From NCBI GenBank assembly GCA_963814975.1, contig CAWFFB010000005.1:57835-121834 (forward strand): a DNA stretch of 64,000 nt. The letters are read 5' to 3'. This stretch comes from CAVUXJ01 sp963814975. Its GTDB lineage: Bacteria > Acidobacteriota > Vicinamibacteria > Vicinamibacterales > CAVVIG01. The number at the start of each line of letters is the position of its first letter. Positions within the stretch are counted from its first letter, which is position 1. The notes under the pieces were generated by a model. That model saw only the letters and a list, made by a program, of their open reading frames with translations. It was not told the origin of the DNA and searched no databases. Below are positions 10,102 through 17,331 of this stretch, in pieces. Both the position numbers and the translations under genes were made by a program.

Positions 10102-10853
10102 TAGCGGCGGCGCGCCGCTCCTCCTCGGCCTTTTCTGCTCCTTGCCGGGGTCGGCACCGGTGCCGGTCGAGCCCTTTTCCCGGCGGCTCGTCTCTTGCCG
10201 GCCGCCGGAGCTTCACGCTCGTGCTCGAGAGCGAGGAAGTAGTCGCAGTCGTCACGGACGGCGCACTGATCGCAGAGCGGCTTCGGCTTGCAGATTCGAC
10301 GTCCATGAAGAATGAGGACGTCGGAGGTGAGGGTCCACCGGTGGTCCGGCATCGCGGCGCACAATTGGCGCTCGACAACCTCCGGATCCTCGGATTCGGC
10401 GATGCCGATGCGGTTCGCGACCCTGAGCACATGCCGATCGACCGGCAGTCCAGGCACGCCGAGCGCGTGGCCGAGCACGACATTCGCGGTTTTGCGGCCG
10501 ACACCCGGGAGCTTCGTCAAGGCCGCCATATCGGCCGGGACTTCCCCTCCATGGTCCTCGACGAGCGCCCGCGCCATGCCGATGAGCGCTTTCGATTTCG
10601 CACGGAAAAATCCGGTTGAATGAATCACCGGCTCCAGATCACCGGGTGTCGCTTGCGCGAGGGCGGGCGCATCGGGATAGCGCTCGAACAGTGCCGGCGT
10701 CACCAGGTTGACACGCTGATCGGTGGACTGCGCAGAGAGGATGGTCGCCGCCAGGAGCTCGAACGGGTTGCGATAGTGGAGCTCCGTGTCGGCGTCGGGA
10801 TGCTGCGTTTCCAGCTTGTCGAGGATGTGACGGGTCTCGACAGGAGATTTCAT
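10101..10853 (-). CDS. nth: Endonuclease III (bifunctional DNA glycosylase/AP lyase)
   Basis: The helix-hairpin-helix motif LPGVGRKTANVVLG and the catalytic Asp in VDRHVLRVANR are both present, and ILSAQSTDQRVN is the usual early motif. The [4Fe-4S] loop C-x6-C-x2-C-x5-C is visible as CKPKPLCDQCAVRDDC. The enzyme excises oxidised pyrimidines and nicks the abasic site in base-excision repair. A C-terminal tail of about 40 residues rich in Arg, Lys, Ala and Pro follows the cluster and is not part of the core fold; it may aid DNA binding. It begins the run that continues into the zincin and rsmA genes. Confidence 0.94.
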   Translation of the reverse strand: MKSPVETRHILDKLETQHPDADTELHYRNPFELLAATILSAQSTDQRVNLVTPALFERYPDAPALAQATPGDLEPVIHSTGFFRAKSKALIGMARALVEDHGGEVPADMAALTKLPGVGRKTANVVLGHALGVPGLPVDRHVLRVANRIGIAESEDPEVVERQLCAAMPDHRWTLTSDVLILHGRRICKPKPLCDQCAVRDDCDYFLALEHEREAPAAGKRRAAGKRARPAPVPTPARSRKGRGGAARRR

Positions 10854-10860
10854 ACAGAGG

Positions 10861-10967
10861 TAAGTAGAATCAGTGAATTGGTGAATCGGTGCATTGGAGA
10901 CCAGGGAGTGGGAAAATTCACCAACGTTCCGTTCACCAACTCTCCAATCCGCCCACCGCCAACGTGT
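10861..10967. repeat. Low-complexity self-complementary intergenic sequence
   Basis: The gap between nth and the DUF3467 gene is built from recurring words such as GAATTGGTGAATCGGTG and, further on, TTCACCAACTCTCCAAT. ATTGGAGA (10892 onwards) is complementary to TCTCCAAT near 10942, with GGTGAA/TTCACC inside, so the RNA can fold into an imperfect long hairpin. It lies downstream of the minus-strand DUF3467 gene and could be its terminator. Similar word-like intergenic segments recur elsewhere in the window. Confidence 0.4.
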
Positions 10968-11300
10968 CTAGTGTATGGGTCCGGCGCCTTTGTTCCAGCC
11001 GACGTTATTGTACGACTCGGTGAACACGCGCCAGTGTTCCTGCAGTGCGGCGATCAGGTTCGGCACGAACTGCACCGGCACAACCACTTTGACACGCACC
11101 GGTGCGTGCACCACGTGCTCGGATTCCGCTTCCTTGATCTCCTTGTCGGAGAGCGGCATCACCTCGCAGAAGGTGAGCGTGAAATCGAACGGCGTGTGAG
11201 CGATCGAGCAGAAGTTCGAGTAGATCCGCGGCGTCGGCTCCCCGGCCGATTCATCCGCCGGCACAATGGTGAAATTGATTTGTCGAGGCTGATCGGGCAT
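10968..11300 (-). CDS. DUF3467 family protein
   Basis: This 110-residue protein has the layout of the DUF3467 family: IPRIYSN-like PTPRIYSNFCSIAHTPFDFTLTFCEV in the first half, and VVVPVQFVPNLIAALQEHWRVFTESY in the second half. Family members are small cytoplasmic proteins without known activity. The start is the ATG at 11300, and both flanking genes on the same strand (lexA upstream, nth downstream) are about 110-130 bases away, so it may have its own promoter and terminator. No enzyme motif or membrane segment is visible. Confidence 0.85.
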   Translation of the reverse strand: MPDQPRQINFTIVPADESAGEPTPRIYSNFCSIAHTPFDFTLTFCEVMPLSDKEIKEAESEHVVHAPVRVKVVVPVQFVPNLIAALQEHWRVFTESYNNVGWNKGAGPIH

Positions 11301-11426
11301 AAGGCAGCTTACAGCTTTCGGCGGCCGGCTGTCAGCTCGCAGCCGTCAGCGAGTCTGCAACAGCAATCTGTGAGCTTGTTGGTCAGGTTTCAGGGGGGAG
11401 AGCTGATCGGCTGATCGCTTCGTGCG

Positions 11427-12035
11427 TCAGTACTTCCGCATCACCCCGACCACGACGCCCTGAATTTGCACCTGATCCGGTTCGGCGAAGATCGGCTGCA
11501 TCGCGGCATTCGCCGGCTGCAGCCGGATCCGGCCGCCCGGGTCGCGGTAGAACTTCTTCAGCGTCACGTCGGTGCCGCGCAACAGCGCGATCACCATCTC
11601 GCCGTTGTCGGCGTTCTTTCGATCCTCTACGACGACGAAGTCGCCGTCGCGGATCTGCTCGTCGATCATCGAATCGCCACGCACGCGCAGCACATAGGTG
11701 TCGCGCTTGCCGACCAGATCTTCGGGAACCGCGATCGTTTCGTTGGACGCGACGGCCTCGATGGGGACGCCGGCCGCGACGAAGCCGAGCAGCGGCAGCT
11801 CGACGGCGCGCCCGCCCATGCGCGCCGGGATCATCTCGACCGACCGGCTGCGATTCCAGGCGCGCTTGATGAAGCCCTTTTCCTGCAGGTTCGTCAGATG
11901 CTTGTGCACCGTGGCGAGCGAAGATAGGCCGAAGCGGCGGCCGATTTCCTCGAGGCTCGGCGCGTAGCCGTGCTGTTGGATGAACTCGTTGAGGTAATCG
12001 AGGATTTCCCGCTGCCGTTTTGTGAGCGGAAGCAT
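11427..12035 (-). CDS. lexA: LexA repressor (SOS regulator, S24 autoprotease)
   Basis: This 202-residue protein has an N-terminal winged helix (LTKRQREILDYLNEFI, ending in the recognition region SSLATVHKHLTNLQEKG) and a C-terminal S24 domain. The self-cleavage bond is Ala88-Gly89 in FVAAGVPI, the nucleophile is Ser122 in RGDSMIDEQI, and the general-base Lys is at about 160 in VTLKKFY. RecA-DNA filaments trigger cleavage and derepress DNA-repair genes. The gene has a recognisable sigma70 promoter with an overlapping inverted repeat (separate entries), which fits the autoregulation normal for LexA. It is intact and the start is well supported by homology. Confidence 0.96.
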   Translation of the reverse strand: MLPLTKRQREILDYLNEFIQQHGYAPSLEEIGRRFGLSSLATVHKHLTNLQEKGFIKRAWNRSRSVEMIPARMGGRAVELPLLGFVAAGVPIEAVASNETIAVPEDLVGKRDTYVLRVRGDSMIDEQIRDGDFVVVEDRKNADNGEMVIALLRGTDVTLKKFYRDPGGRIRLQPANAAMQPIFAEPDQVQIQGVVVGVMRKY

Positions 12036-12098
12036 CGGCGCTCTCCTGGGCGGGAAAAGAGCAGCGCTCCGATCCTGCCTCGATATCGTGAGGTCAGC

Positions 12099-12127
12099 AC
12101 TATACGCAAAAGAAAGGCGAAGGTCAA
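12099..12127 (-). promoter_or_regulatory. sigma70-type promoter of lexA
   Basis: On the minus strand the -35 element TTGACC (12122-12127) and the -10 element TATAGT (12099-12104) are separated by exactly 17 bases. This is the best sigma70 match I found in the window. Transcription would begin near 12092 and give a leader of about 55 bases to the lexA ATG at 12035. Confidence 0.75.
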
Positions 12128-12148
12128 TAACATAGAGTATGTATTGAC
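12123..12148. promoter_or_regulatory. Long inverted repeat overlapping the lexA -35 element, candidate LexA operator
   Basis: The left arm GTCAATAACATA and the right arm TATGTATTGAC are complementary apart from one extra A in the left arm, around a GAG centre. The left arm overlaps the lexA -35 hexamer, so a bound dimer would block RNA polymerase. The site is unlike the E. coli (CTG-N10-CAG) and Bacillus (GAAC-N4-GTTC) SOS boxes; whether it is this lineage's LexA box is an inference from position. It could also influence the divergent PfkB gene. Confidence 0.5.
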
Positions 12149-12184
12149 GGCAAACACGAAGATTTCAGTCCCCCGGGGAAGGTG

Positions 12185-13132
12185 ATGCGTATTCCTTTTC
12201 AGGTGCCGCCCAGGGATGGGAAGGGCTGCGACGTCGCCGGGTTGGGCCTCAACAGCGTCGACCTGCTGGCGGTCGTCGCCGAGTACCCGGTGAGCAACAC
12301 CAAGCAGCGGCTCCAGCGATTCGCCCGGTTGCCGGGCGGCCAGACCGCGACCGCGATGGCGGTGTGCGCGAAGCTGGGCTGGGCAGCACGCTACATCGGC
12401 AGCTTCGGCGACGACGAGTTGGGGGCGTTCGCACGCGACAGCCTGGTTCGCGAAGGCGTGGACATCGCGGCGTCGCGCACCGTGCCCGGGGCGACCAACC
12501 AATTCGCCATCGTGTTGGTCGATGCGCGCTCGGGGGAGCGAACCGTGCTCTGGGACCGCCATCCCGGCCTTTCGCTGGAGCGGCGGCCGTGCCGGCGGAC
12601 GCGGTCACCTCGGGCCGTCTGTTGGTCGTCGATTGCCATGAAACGGCTGCCGCCACGCAGGCGGCGCGTCTCGCGCGCACGGCGGGCATTCCCACGATCA
12701 TCGACGTCGAGCATGTTCGTCCGGGCATCAACGATCTGCTCCAGCAGATCGACGCGATCATCGCGGCGCAGACGTTTCCGGCGGAGCTGACCGGCTACGA
12801 AGAGCCCGGCCGCGCGCTCGAAGCCATGGCACGCGAGTTCGCCGCTCCGCTGGTGTGCGTCACGCTTGGAGCGGACGGCAGCCTGGCACGGGTAGGCGGG
12901 CGCGAGGTCCGGACGGCCGCATTCCAGGTGGATTGCGTCGACAGCACCGGCGCCGGCGACGCGTTCCGCGGCGGCTTCGCCGCCGGATGTCTGCGGACAC
13001 CGAACGGCGAGATCGAGGACGTGCTCCGCTATGCCAACGCCGTCGCGCGCGCTCAACTGCCGCGCGCTCGGCGCGCGAGGCGCCATACCGACGATCGAAG
13101 AAGTTGAGGCGCTTCTGGCGACCGGCGGCTGA
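12185..13132 (+). CDS. PfkB-family carbohydrate kinase (two apparent frameshifts)
   Basis: The first frame has the N-terminal PfkB features (DVAGLGLNSVDLLAVV, then GGQTATAMAVCAKLGWAARYIG), and the second frame has the C-terminal signature DSTGAGDAFRGGFAAGC with the catalytic Asp and anion hole. The frame changes near 12585 (LSLE to AAAVPADAV) and again near 13048, after which the tail reads IPTIEEVEALLATGG and stops at 13130-13132. Joined, the protein is about 315 residues, normal for ribokinase-like sugar kinases. The substrate cannot be told from sequence. The ATG at 12185 follows a GGGGAAGG ribosome-binding site. It is divergent from lexA. Confidence 0.82.
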
Positions 13133-13160
13133 GAGACGACCTTTGTCGAGGCCTCGGGCG

Positions 13161-14492
13161 ATGCTAGATTCTAGGAACCCGGTGCCTGAACACCTCCCCG
13201 AGGACCTCTTTGCGCGGCTCGAGCGCGAACGGCTCGACGCCGATCGGCTCTACAACGACGCGTTGACCGACCTGGATCGCGCCATCCGGGTGGCGCCCCC
13301 TCTGCCAGAGGCGCCACGTCCCTTCGACGAGGCCCGCGTGGCCGACCTCAATGCGGCATGGGACATCTTGCGGCAGGGCGTCCCGGTGGTGGACCGGTCG
13401 CTGAAGGGACGGTTACGGGGGTTCATCTGGCGGCTGATCGGACCGCCGCTCGAGACCCAGCGGCGGTTCAACGCGGCGGTCGTGGACCACGTGAACCGCA
13501 ATGCTGCTGCCGGGCGCGAAGGGCCGCGCGCGGTCGCCGGCCTGCTCGACGTGGTCGGCCGGGAGTTCGGCGAGCTGGCGCGGTTCCAATCGTTGCTGGT
13601 GCAGTACCTGCAGACGATCACCGTCTACATCGACAGCAAGGATCGAAGCCTTGGTGGGCCGGAGCTCGCGCGACGGCTCGCGATGACCGAGCAGCGGATG
13701 CTGGCGTTGAAGCGCGAGCTCGATGGGATGGGCGGCTCCCGGTCCGCCGGTGTCGTTGACGCACGCCCGGCGGAGCCCTTTACCGGAACAATCGACTCGT
13801 TGACCTACCTCGGCTTCGAGGATCGGTTTCGCGGATCCCAGCCGGCCGTGCGCGCCCGCGTCGCCGACTACGTGCCGATTTTTGCCGGAGCATCCGACGT
13901 GGTGGACGTCGGCTGCGGCCGCGGCGAGCTGCTCGGCTTGCTGCGCGCCGCGGCGCAGCGGCGCGCGGCGTGGACGCCAGTCCGGCCATGGTCGAGCTGT
14001 GTCGTGGCGCCGGCCTCGACGTCGAGCAGGGGGACGCGCTGGGGTATCTCGAGCGGCAGCCGGACGGCAGCATCGGCGGACTGGTCGCGATCCAGGTCGT
14101 CGAGCATTTCGCGCCGGGGTATCTGACTGCGGTTTCTCGAGACGGCGTACCACAAGATGCGCAGCGGCGCGCCACTCGTGCTCGAAACGATCAATCCCGC
14201 CTGCTGGATGGCGTTCTTCGAAACGTACATCCGGGACCTGACCCATCAGCGGCCGCTGCATCCCGACACGCTGCGGTATCTGGTGCAGGCCAGCGGCTTT
14301 ACCCATGTGGATGTCCAGTTCCGGCAGCCGGTCCGTGCAGAGGACAGGCTCGAGCGTGTGCCGGACCTGACGAGGTTGGCGGATCACGCCGAGGGGCTGG
14401 CCCAGGTCGTGGCCGCGGTGAACGCTCAAGCGGACAAGCTGAACGCGCGGCTGTTTTCGTCGATGGACTATGTGGTGATCGCGCGCCGGTAG
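13161..14492 (+). CDS. Class I SAM-dependent methyltransferase with helical N-terminal region (two apparent frameshifts)
   Basis: About 230 N-terminal residues are charged and helical, with the segments IWRLIGPPLETQRRFNAAVV and LLVQYLQTITVYIDSKDR. A methyltransferase domain follows: motif I VVDVGCGRGELLGLL, then (new frame from about 13958) MDASPAMVELCRGAG and VAIQVVEHFAPGYL, then (third frame from about 14132) LETINPACW and a closing domain to 14492. The layout resembles O-antigen chain-terminating methyltransferases of the WbdD type and similar surface-polysaccharide enzymes, so a role in envelope glycan modification is plausible but not shown. A divergent reading is unlikely because all three segments align in order. 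Confidence 0.72.
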
Positions 14493-14523
14493 GAGACACG
14501 CTTCTGCCGACCAAGACGGTCTC

Positions 14524-14552
14524 GTAACGTTTCCTCGGTGGACCGGGTCTAA
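14524..14552 (+). promoter_or_regulatory. Candidate ECF-sigma promoter upstream of the sigma factor gene
   Basis: GTAACGTTT (14524-14532) and GTCTAA (14547-14552) are placed like the -35 'GGAAC-TTT' type and -10 'GTCTAA/TCTGA' type elements of ECF (RpoE-like) promoters, with 17 bases between the GTAACG and GTCTAA hexamers. ECF sigma genes are commonly autoregulated, so the location about 87 bases before the sigma-factor ATG fits. This is pattern recognition only. Confidence 0.4.
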
Positions 14553-14638
14553 TGATCCGAGGCCAGGGGTGCACGGTCGCCCGCCACGAGGCGGCTCAAC
14601 CGTTCGCTGCTCTACCCTGGAGGCTCGAGGCGATCGGC

Positions 14639-15284
14639 ATGGCCCAAGCGACGACGTGGATACGCCCGGACGCGCGGCAGCCGGAATGGGATCTTACCGT
14701 GGTGCGTCCAGACGCGGCCACCGCAGCCGACCCGTCGTTCGGCGATCTGAGCGAGGCCGACCTCGTGACCGCATGCCTGCGCGGTCAGAACGGCGCGTTC
14801 GACGTGATTGTCGAGCGTCACCGGCGCGCGGTCTACCAGCTCTGCTACCGCTTCGTCGGCAATCACGAGGACGCCAGCGATCTCGCCCAGGACGTCTTCC
14901 TGCGGGCGTTTCGCGGGCTGCGAAACTTCGGCGGGCGATCGTCGCTGGCGACCTGGCTGTACCGGATTGCCGTCAACGTCTGCCTTGAACCGGGTCGGCG
15001 TCAAGAAGCCCCAGAGCGAGCCCATCGACGCGCGGCAGCACGTCGATACTCGGACCGAGTCACCCTCCGAGCGGCTGATCGGCGCCGAGCGGGACGCTCG
15101 CGTTCGCGCGGCGATCGCGCAGCTGCCACGTAAACAGCGCGTGGCGCTGATCCTGCGGATGTATCACGAGATGTCACACCAGGAAATCGCGGACGTGGTG
15201 GGCAGCTCGGTCGGCGCGGTGAAGGCGAACGTGTTTCATGCGCTTCAGAACTTGAAGAAGCGGCTCGCTGGGGAGACCGTGTAA
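14639..15284 (+). CDS. ECF RNA polymerase sigma factor, RpoE-like (one apparent frameshift)
   Basis: Region sigma2 is in the first frame (FDVIVERHRRAVYQLCYRFV, then DASDLAQDVFLRAFRGL and WLYRIAVNVC). The frame shifts near 14985, where an extra T turns the expected AVNVCLNRVG into a different path, and region sigma4 continues in the second frame (IAQLPRKQRVALILRMYHEM, then HQEIADVVGSSVGAVKANVF). The joined protein is about 214 residues, typical of ECF sigma factors. It directs RNA polymerase to stress promoters when its anti-sigma factor, encoded four bases downstream, is inactivated. The ATG at 14639 is chosen; an upstream ATG at 14552 would add 29 residues. Confidence 0.85.
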
Positions 15285-15287
15285 GCG

Positions 15288-15887
15288 ATGCGTCATTTCA
15301 CCGAGGTTGAACTTCTCGATCTCGCCGAAGAAGCGCGGCCGGAAGCGTCGGCCGGACATCTGGCAACTTGCGAGGCGTGTCGACGACAGTTGATGGATCT
15401 GCGTTCCGCCATCACGGCGGCGGCGGCCGTGGACGTGCCGGAGCCCTCCCCGATCTTCTGGGAACATCTGTCGATGCGCGTGCGCGAAGTCGTGAACGAG
15501 GAAGGCCGGCCCTCAGAGGCCGGGCGGCAGCTCGGCTGGCCGTCGTGGCGAGCGTTCGTGCCGATCGGCGCCGTGCTGATGCTCGCTCTGGCGGGCACGA
15601 TCATGTGGAATCCCGCCGACGAACCATCCACCGCCACGAACGTCCCGGTTGCACCCGAGATCACCGGCACCGCAGCCGATGCCCGTGACATCGCGTACCC
15701 GATGGACGATCAGTCGCTGACGCTGCTTGCGGATCTGACGTCGGATCTCGACTGGGACGCCGCGAGTGAAGCAGGCCTCGCGCCGGTGACGGGGGCCGTC
15801 GACGATGTCGTCACCTCGTTGAGCGGCGGAGAGCGCCGCGAGCTCCACCGATTGCTGCAGGAGGCACTCAAGCGGCCGGGGGCTTGA
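15288..15887 (+). CDS. Zinc-finger anti-sigma factor, single-pass membrane protein
   Basis: The N-terminal cytoplasmic domain has the ZAS motif H-x3-C-x2-C (GHLATCEACRR, His24-Cys28-Cys31). One membrane helix follows (AFVPIGAVLMLALAGTIMW), and then an acidic periplasmic domain of about 90 residues. Proteins of this type hold their ECF sigma factor inactive until regulated proteolysis or zinc/redox change releases it. It starts four bases after the sigma stop, and the pair is surely cotranscribed. The protein is intact at 199 residues. Confidence 0.85.
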   Translation: MRHFTEVELLDLAEEARPEASAGHLATCEACRRQLMDLRSAITAAAAVDVPEPSPIFWEHLSMRVREVVNEEGRPSEAGRQLGWPSWRAFVPIGAVLMLALAGTIMWNPADEPSTATNVPVAPEITGTAADARDIAYPMDDQSLTLLADLTSDLDWDAASEAGLAPVTGAVDDVVTSLSGGERRELHRLLQEALKRPGA

Positions 15888-15951
15888 ACCACCACTGGAA
15901 AGTCTAAGGCTCAAGGCTCACGAATACGTAAGAGCGGTGAACGAGAGAACA

Positions 15952-16539
15952 ATGACCAACCGGATCTCGAGAAAGTGCCGGATGCTGGCGGCCATCGCGG
16001 CGTTGCTGGCCGCGACGATTGGGCCGCTGGCGCCCTCGGCCGCCGCGCAGGGGCCGTCAGGCCGCTCGCGCGGGCAAAATGGACCGCGGAATCAGGAGGG
16101 TCTGCCGGGAATCGCTCCGGCGGAGATTCAGCGCATGCTCGATGGGTACGAGTTGATGCAGGCGCAAGAGATGCTGCAGGTCGGGGACGAGCAGTTCCCG
16201 AGGTTCCTGCCCAAACTCAGAGCTCTTCAGGAAGCGCGGCGCCGCGCGCATACGGAACGTGTACGTGTCATCCACGAGCTTCGCGGTCTGACCCAATCGC
16301 GTTCGGCGCCGGATGACGCGCGCCTCAAAGACACCGTCAGGGCCCTCGACGACCTCGATGCCCGGTCCGCAGTGGAGATTCGGCAGGCGAGGGAAGCGCT
16401 GGATCAAGTGCTGGATGTATATCAGCAGGCGAGATTCCGCCTCTTCGAAGCGATGATGGAGCAGCGCAAGGTCGAACTGCTCATGCGCGCGCGACAGGCC
16501 AACCGGCAGAACCGGCCGCAGAACCCCTCACTCCCGTAG
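15952..16539 (+). CDS. Periplasmic helical protein, CpxP/Spy-like in layout
   Basis: A signal peptide (MLAAIAALLAATIGPLAPSA, cleaved near AAAQG) is followed by a disordered Gly/Ser/Arg/Gln stretch and then about 130 residues of charged amphipathic helix (EIQRMLDGYELMQAQEMLQV, with many Arg, Glu and Gln). The length and helix-rich layout resemble heavy-metal-resistance or CpxP/Spy-type periplasmic chaperone proteins, though the LTxxQ motif of that family is not clearly present. Position directly after the anti-sigma gene suggests it is an output or sensor of the sigma cassette. A GTG at 15937 would add five residues. Confidence 0.6.
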   Translation: MTNRISRKCRMLAAIAALLAATIGPLAPSAAAQGPSGRSRGQNGPRNQEGLPGIAPAEIQRMLDGYELMQAQEMLQVGDEQFPRFLPKLRALQEARRRAHTERVRVIHELRGLTQSRSAPDDARLKDTVRALDDLDARSAVEIRQAREALDQVLDVYQQARFRLFEAMMEQRKVELLMRARQANRQNRPQNPSLP

Positions 16540-16718
16540 TACAATTTCCACACCGCTGGACAGCGTCTCAACCCACTGTCCTCGCGGGAGATGCACGTTT
16601 TCCGTTCGGGACGGCTCTCGAATCGGTCGTAGAGGCGGCCGCCCCACGAAGCGCCCTCACGAGGCGCGGTTTCGACCCGAGTGGTTTGGGTGGCGACGTT
16701 ACCCTGCCGTGGAGTTGT

Positions 16719-17324
16719 ATGTCATTGACACGGTTACTCCCGTTGGTGGGGTTGCTCGCGGCCATCACCCTGCCCGTGCGCGCAGTCGATCCCCCGGCAT
16801 CGCGCCGCGACGCCGATCTCCTGAAAAAAAAGATAGCGCTGATAGCCGAGCACGGCAGCGCCGCGCCCTCCGATCGGCGGCTGCAGACGACGATGACCGA
16901 GCAGGAGGTCAACGCATATCTGGCATTCGAAGGGCAGGACTACCTGCCCGGGGGCGTAGTCAGTCCGGGCATTACGATTCTCGGCCCCGGGCGCGTGTCA
17001 GGTCATGCGATCGTCGATCTCGATCAGATCCGCGAGGAACGCAAGCCGACGAGCCTCTTCGATCCGATGCGCTACCTGCAAGGCCGCCTTCCGATCACCG
17101 CAATTGGAGGGTTGGCAACCAGCAATGGCGTTGCCACCTTCCATTTCGAATCGGCCGCGATCAGCGGCCTGCCGATCCCGAAGCTGTTGCTGCAGCAGAT
17201 CGTCGCCTACTATTCGCGGTCGCCCGCGCACCCCTCCGGCTTCAGCCTCGACGATCCCGTCGCGCTCCCCGCGCGTATTCGCGAGATTCAGCTTCAACGC
17301 GGCCAGGCGATTGTCATCCAATAG
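16719..17324 (+). CDS. Secreted protein of unknown function
   Basis: The ATG at 16719 follows a GGAG ribosome-binding site and opens a signal peptide (LTRLLPLVGLLAAITLPVRA). The mature part, about 180 residues, includes QTTMTEQEVNAYLAFEGQDY, two beta-rich segments and an Ile/Leu-rich helix SGLPIPKLLLQQIVAYYSR. It is likely a periplasmic protein; I do not recognise the family, although the fold pattern is vaguely like lipid-binding LmeA-type domains. It ends seven bases before the recG TTG start, so the two genes probably share a transcript. Confidence 0.6.
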   Translation: MSLTRLLPLVGLLAAITLPVRAVDPPASRRDADLLKKKIALIAEHGSAAPSDRRLQTTMTEQEVNAYLAFEGQDYLPGGVVSPGITILGPGRVSGHAIVDLDQIREERKPTSLFDPMRYLQGRLPITAIGGLATSNGVATFHFESAAISGLPIPKLLLQQIVAYYSRSPAHPSGFSLDDPVALPARIREIQLQRGQAIVIQ

Positions 17325-17331
17325 CGATCGA

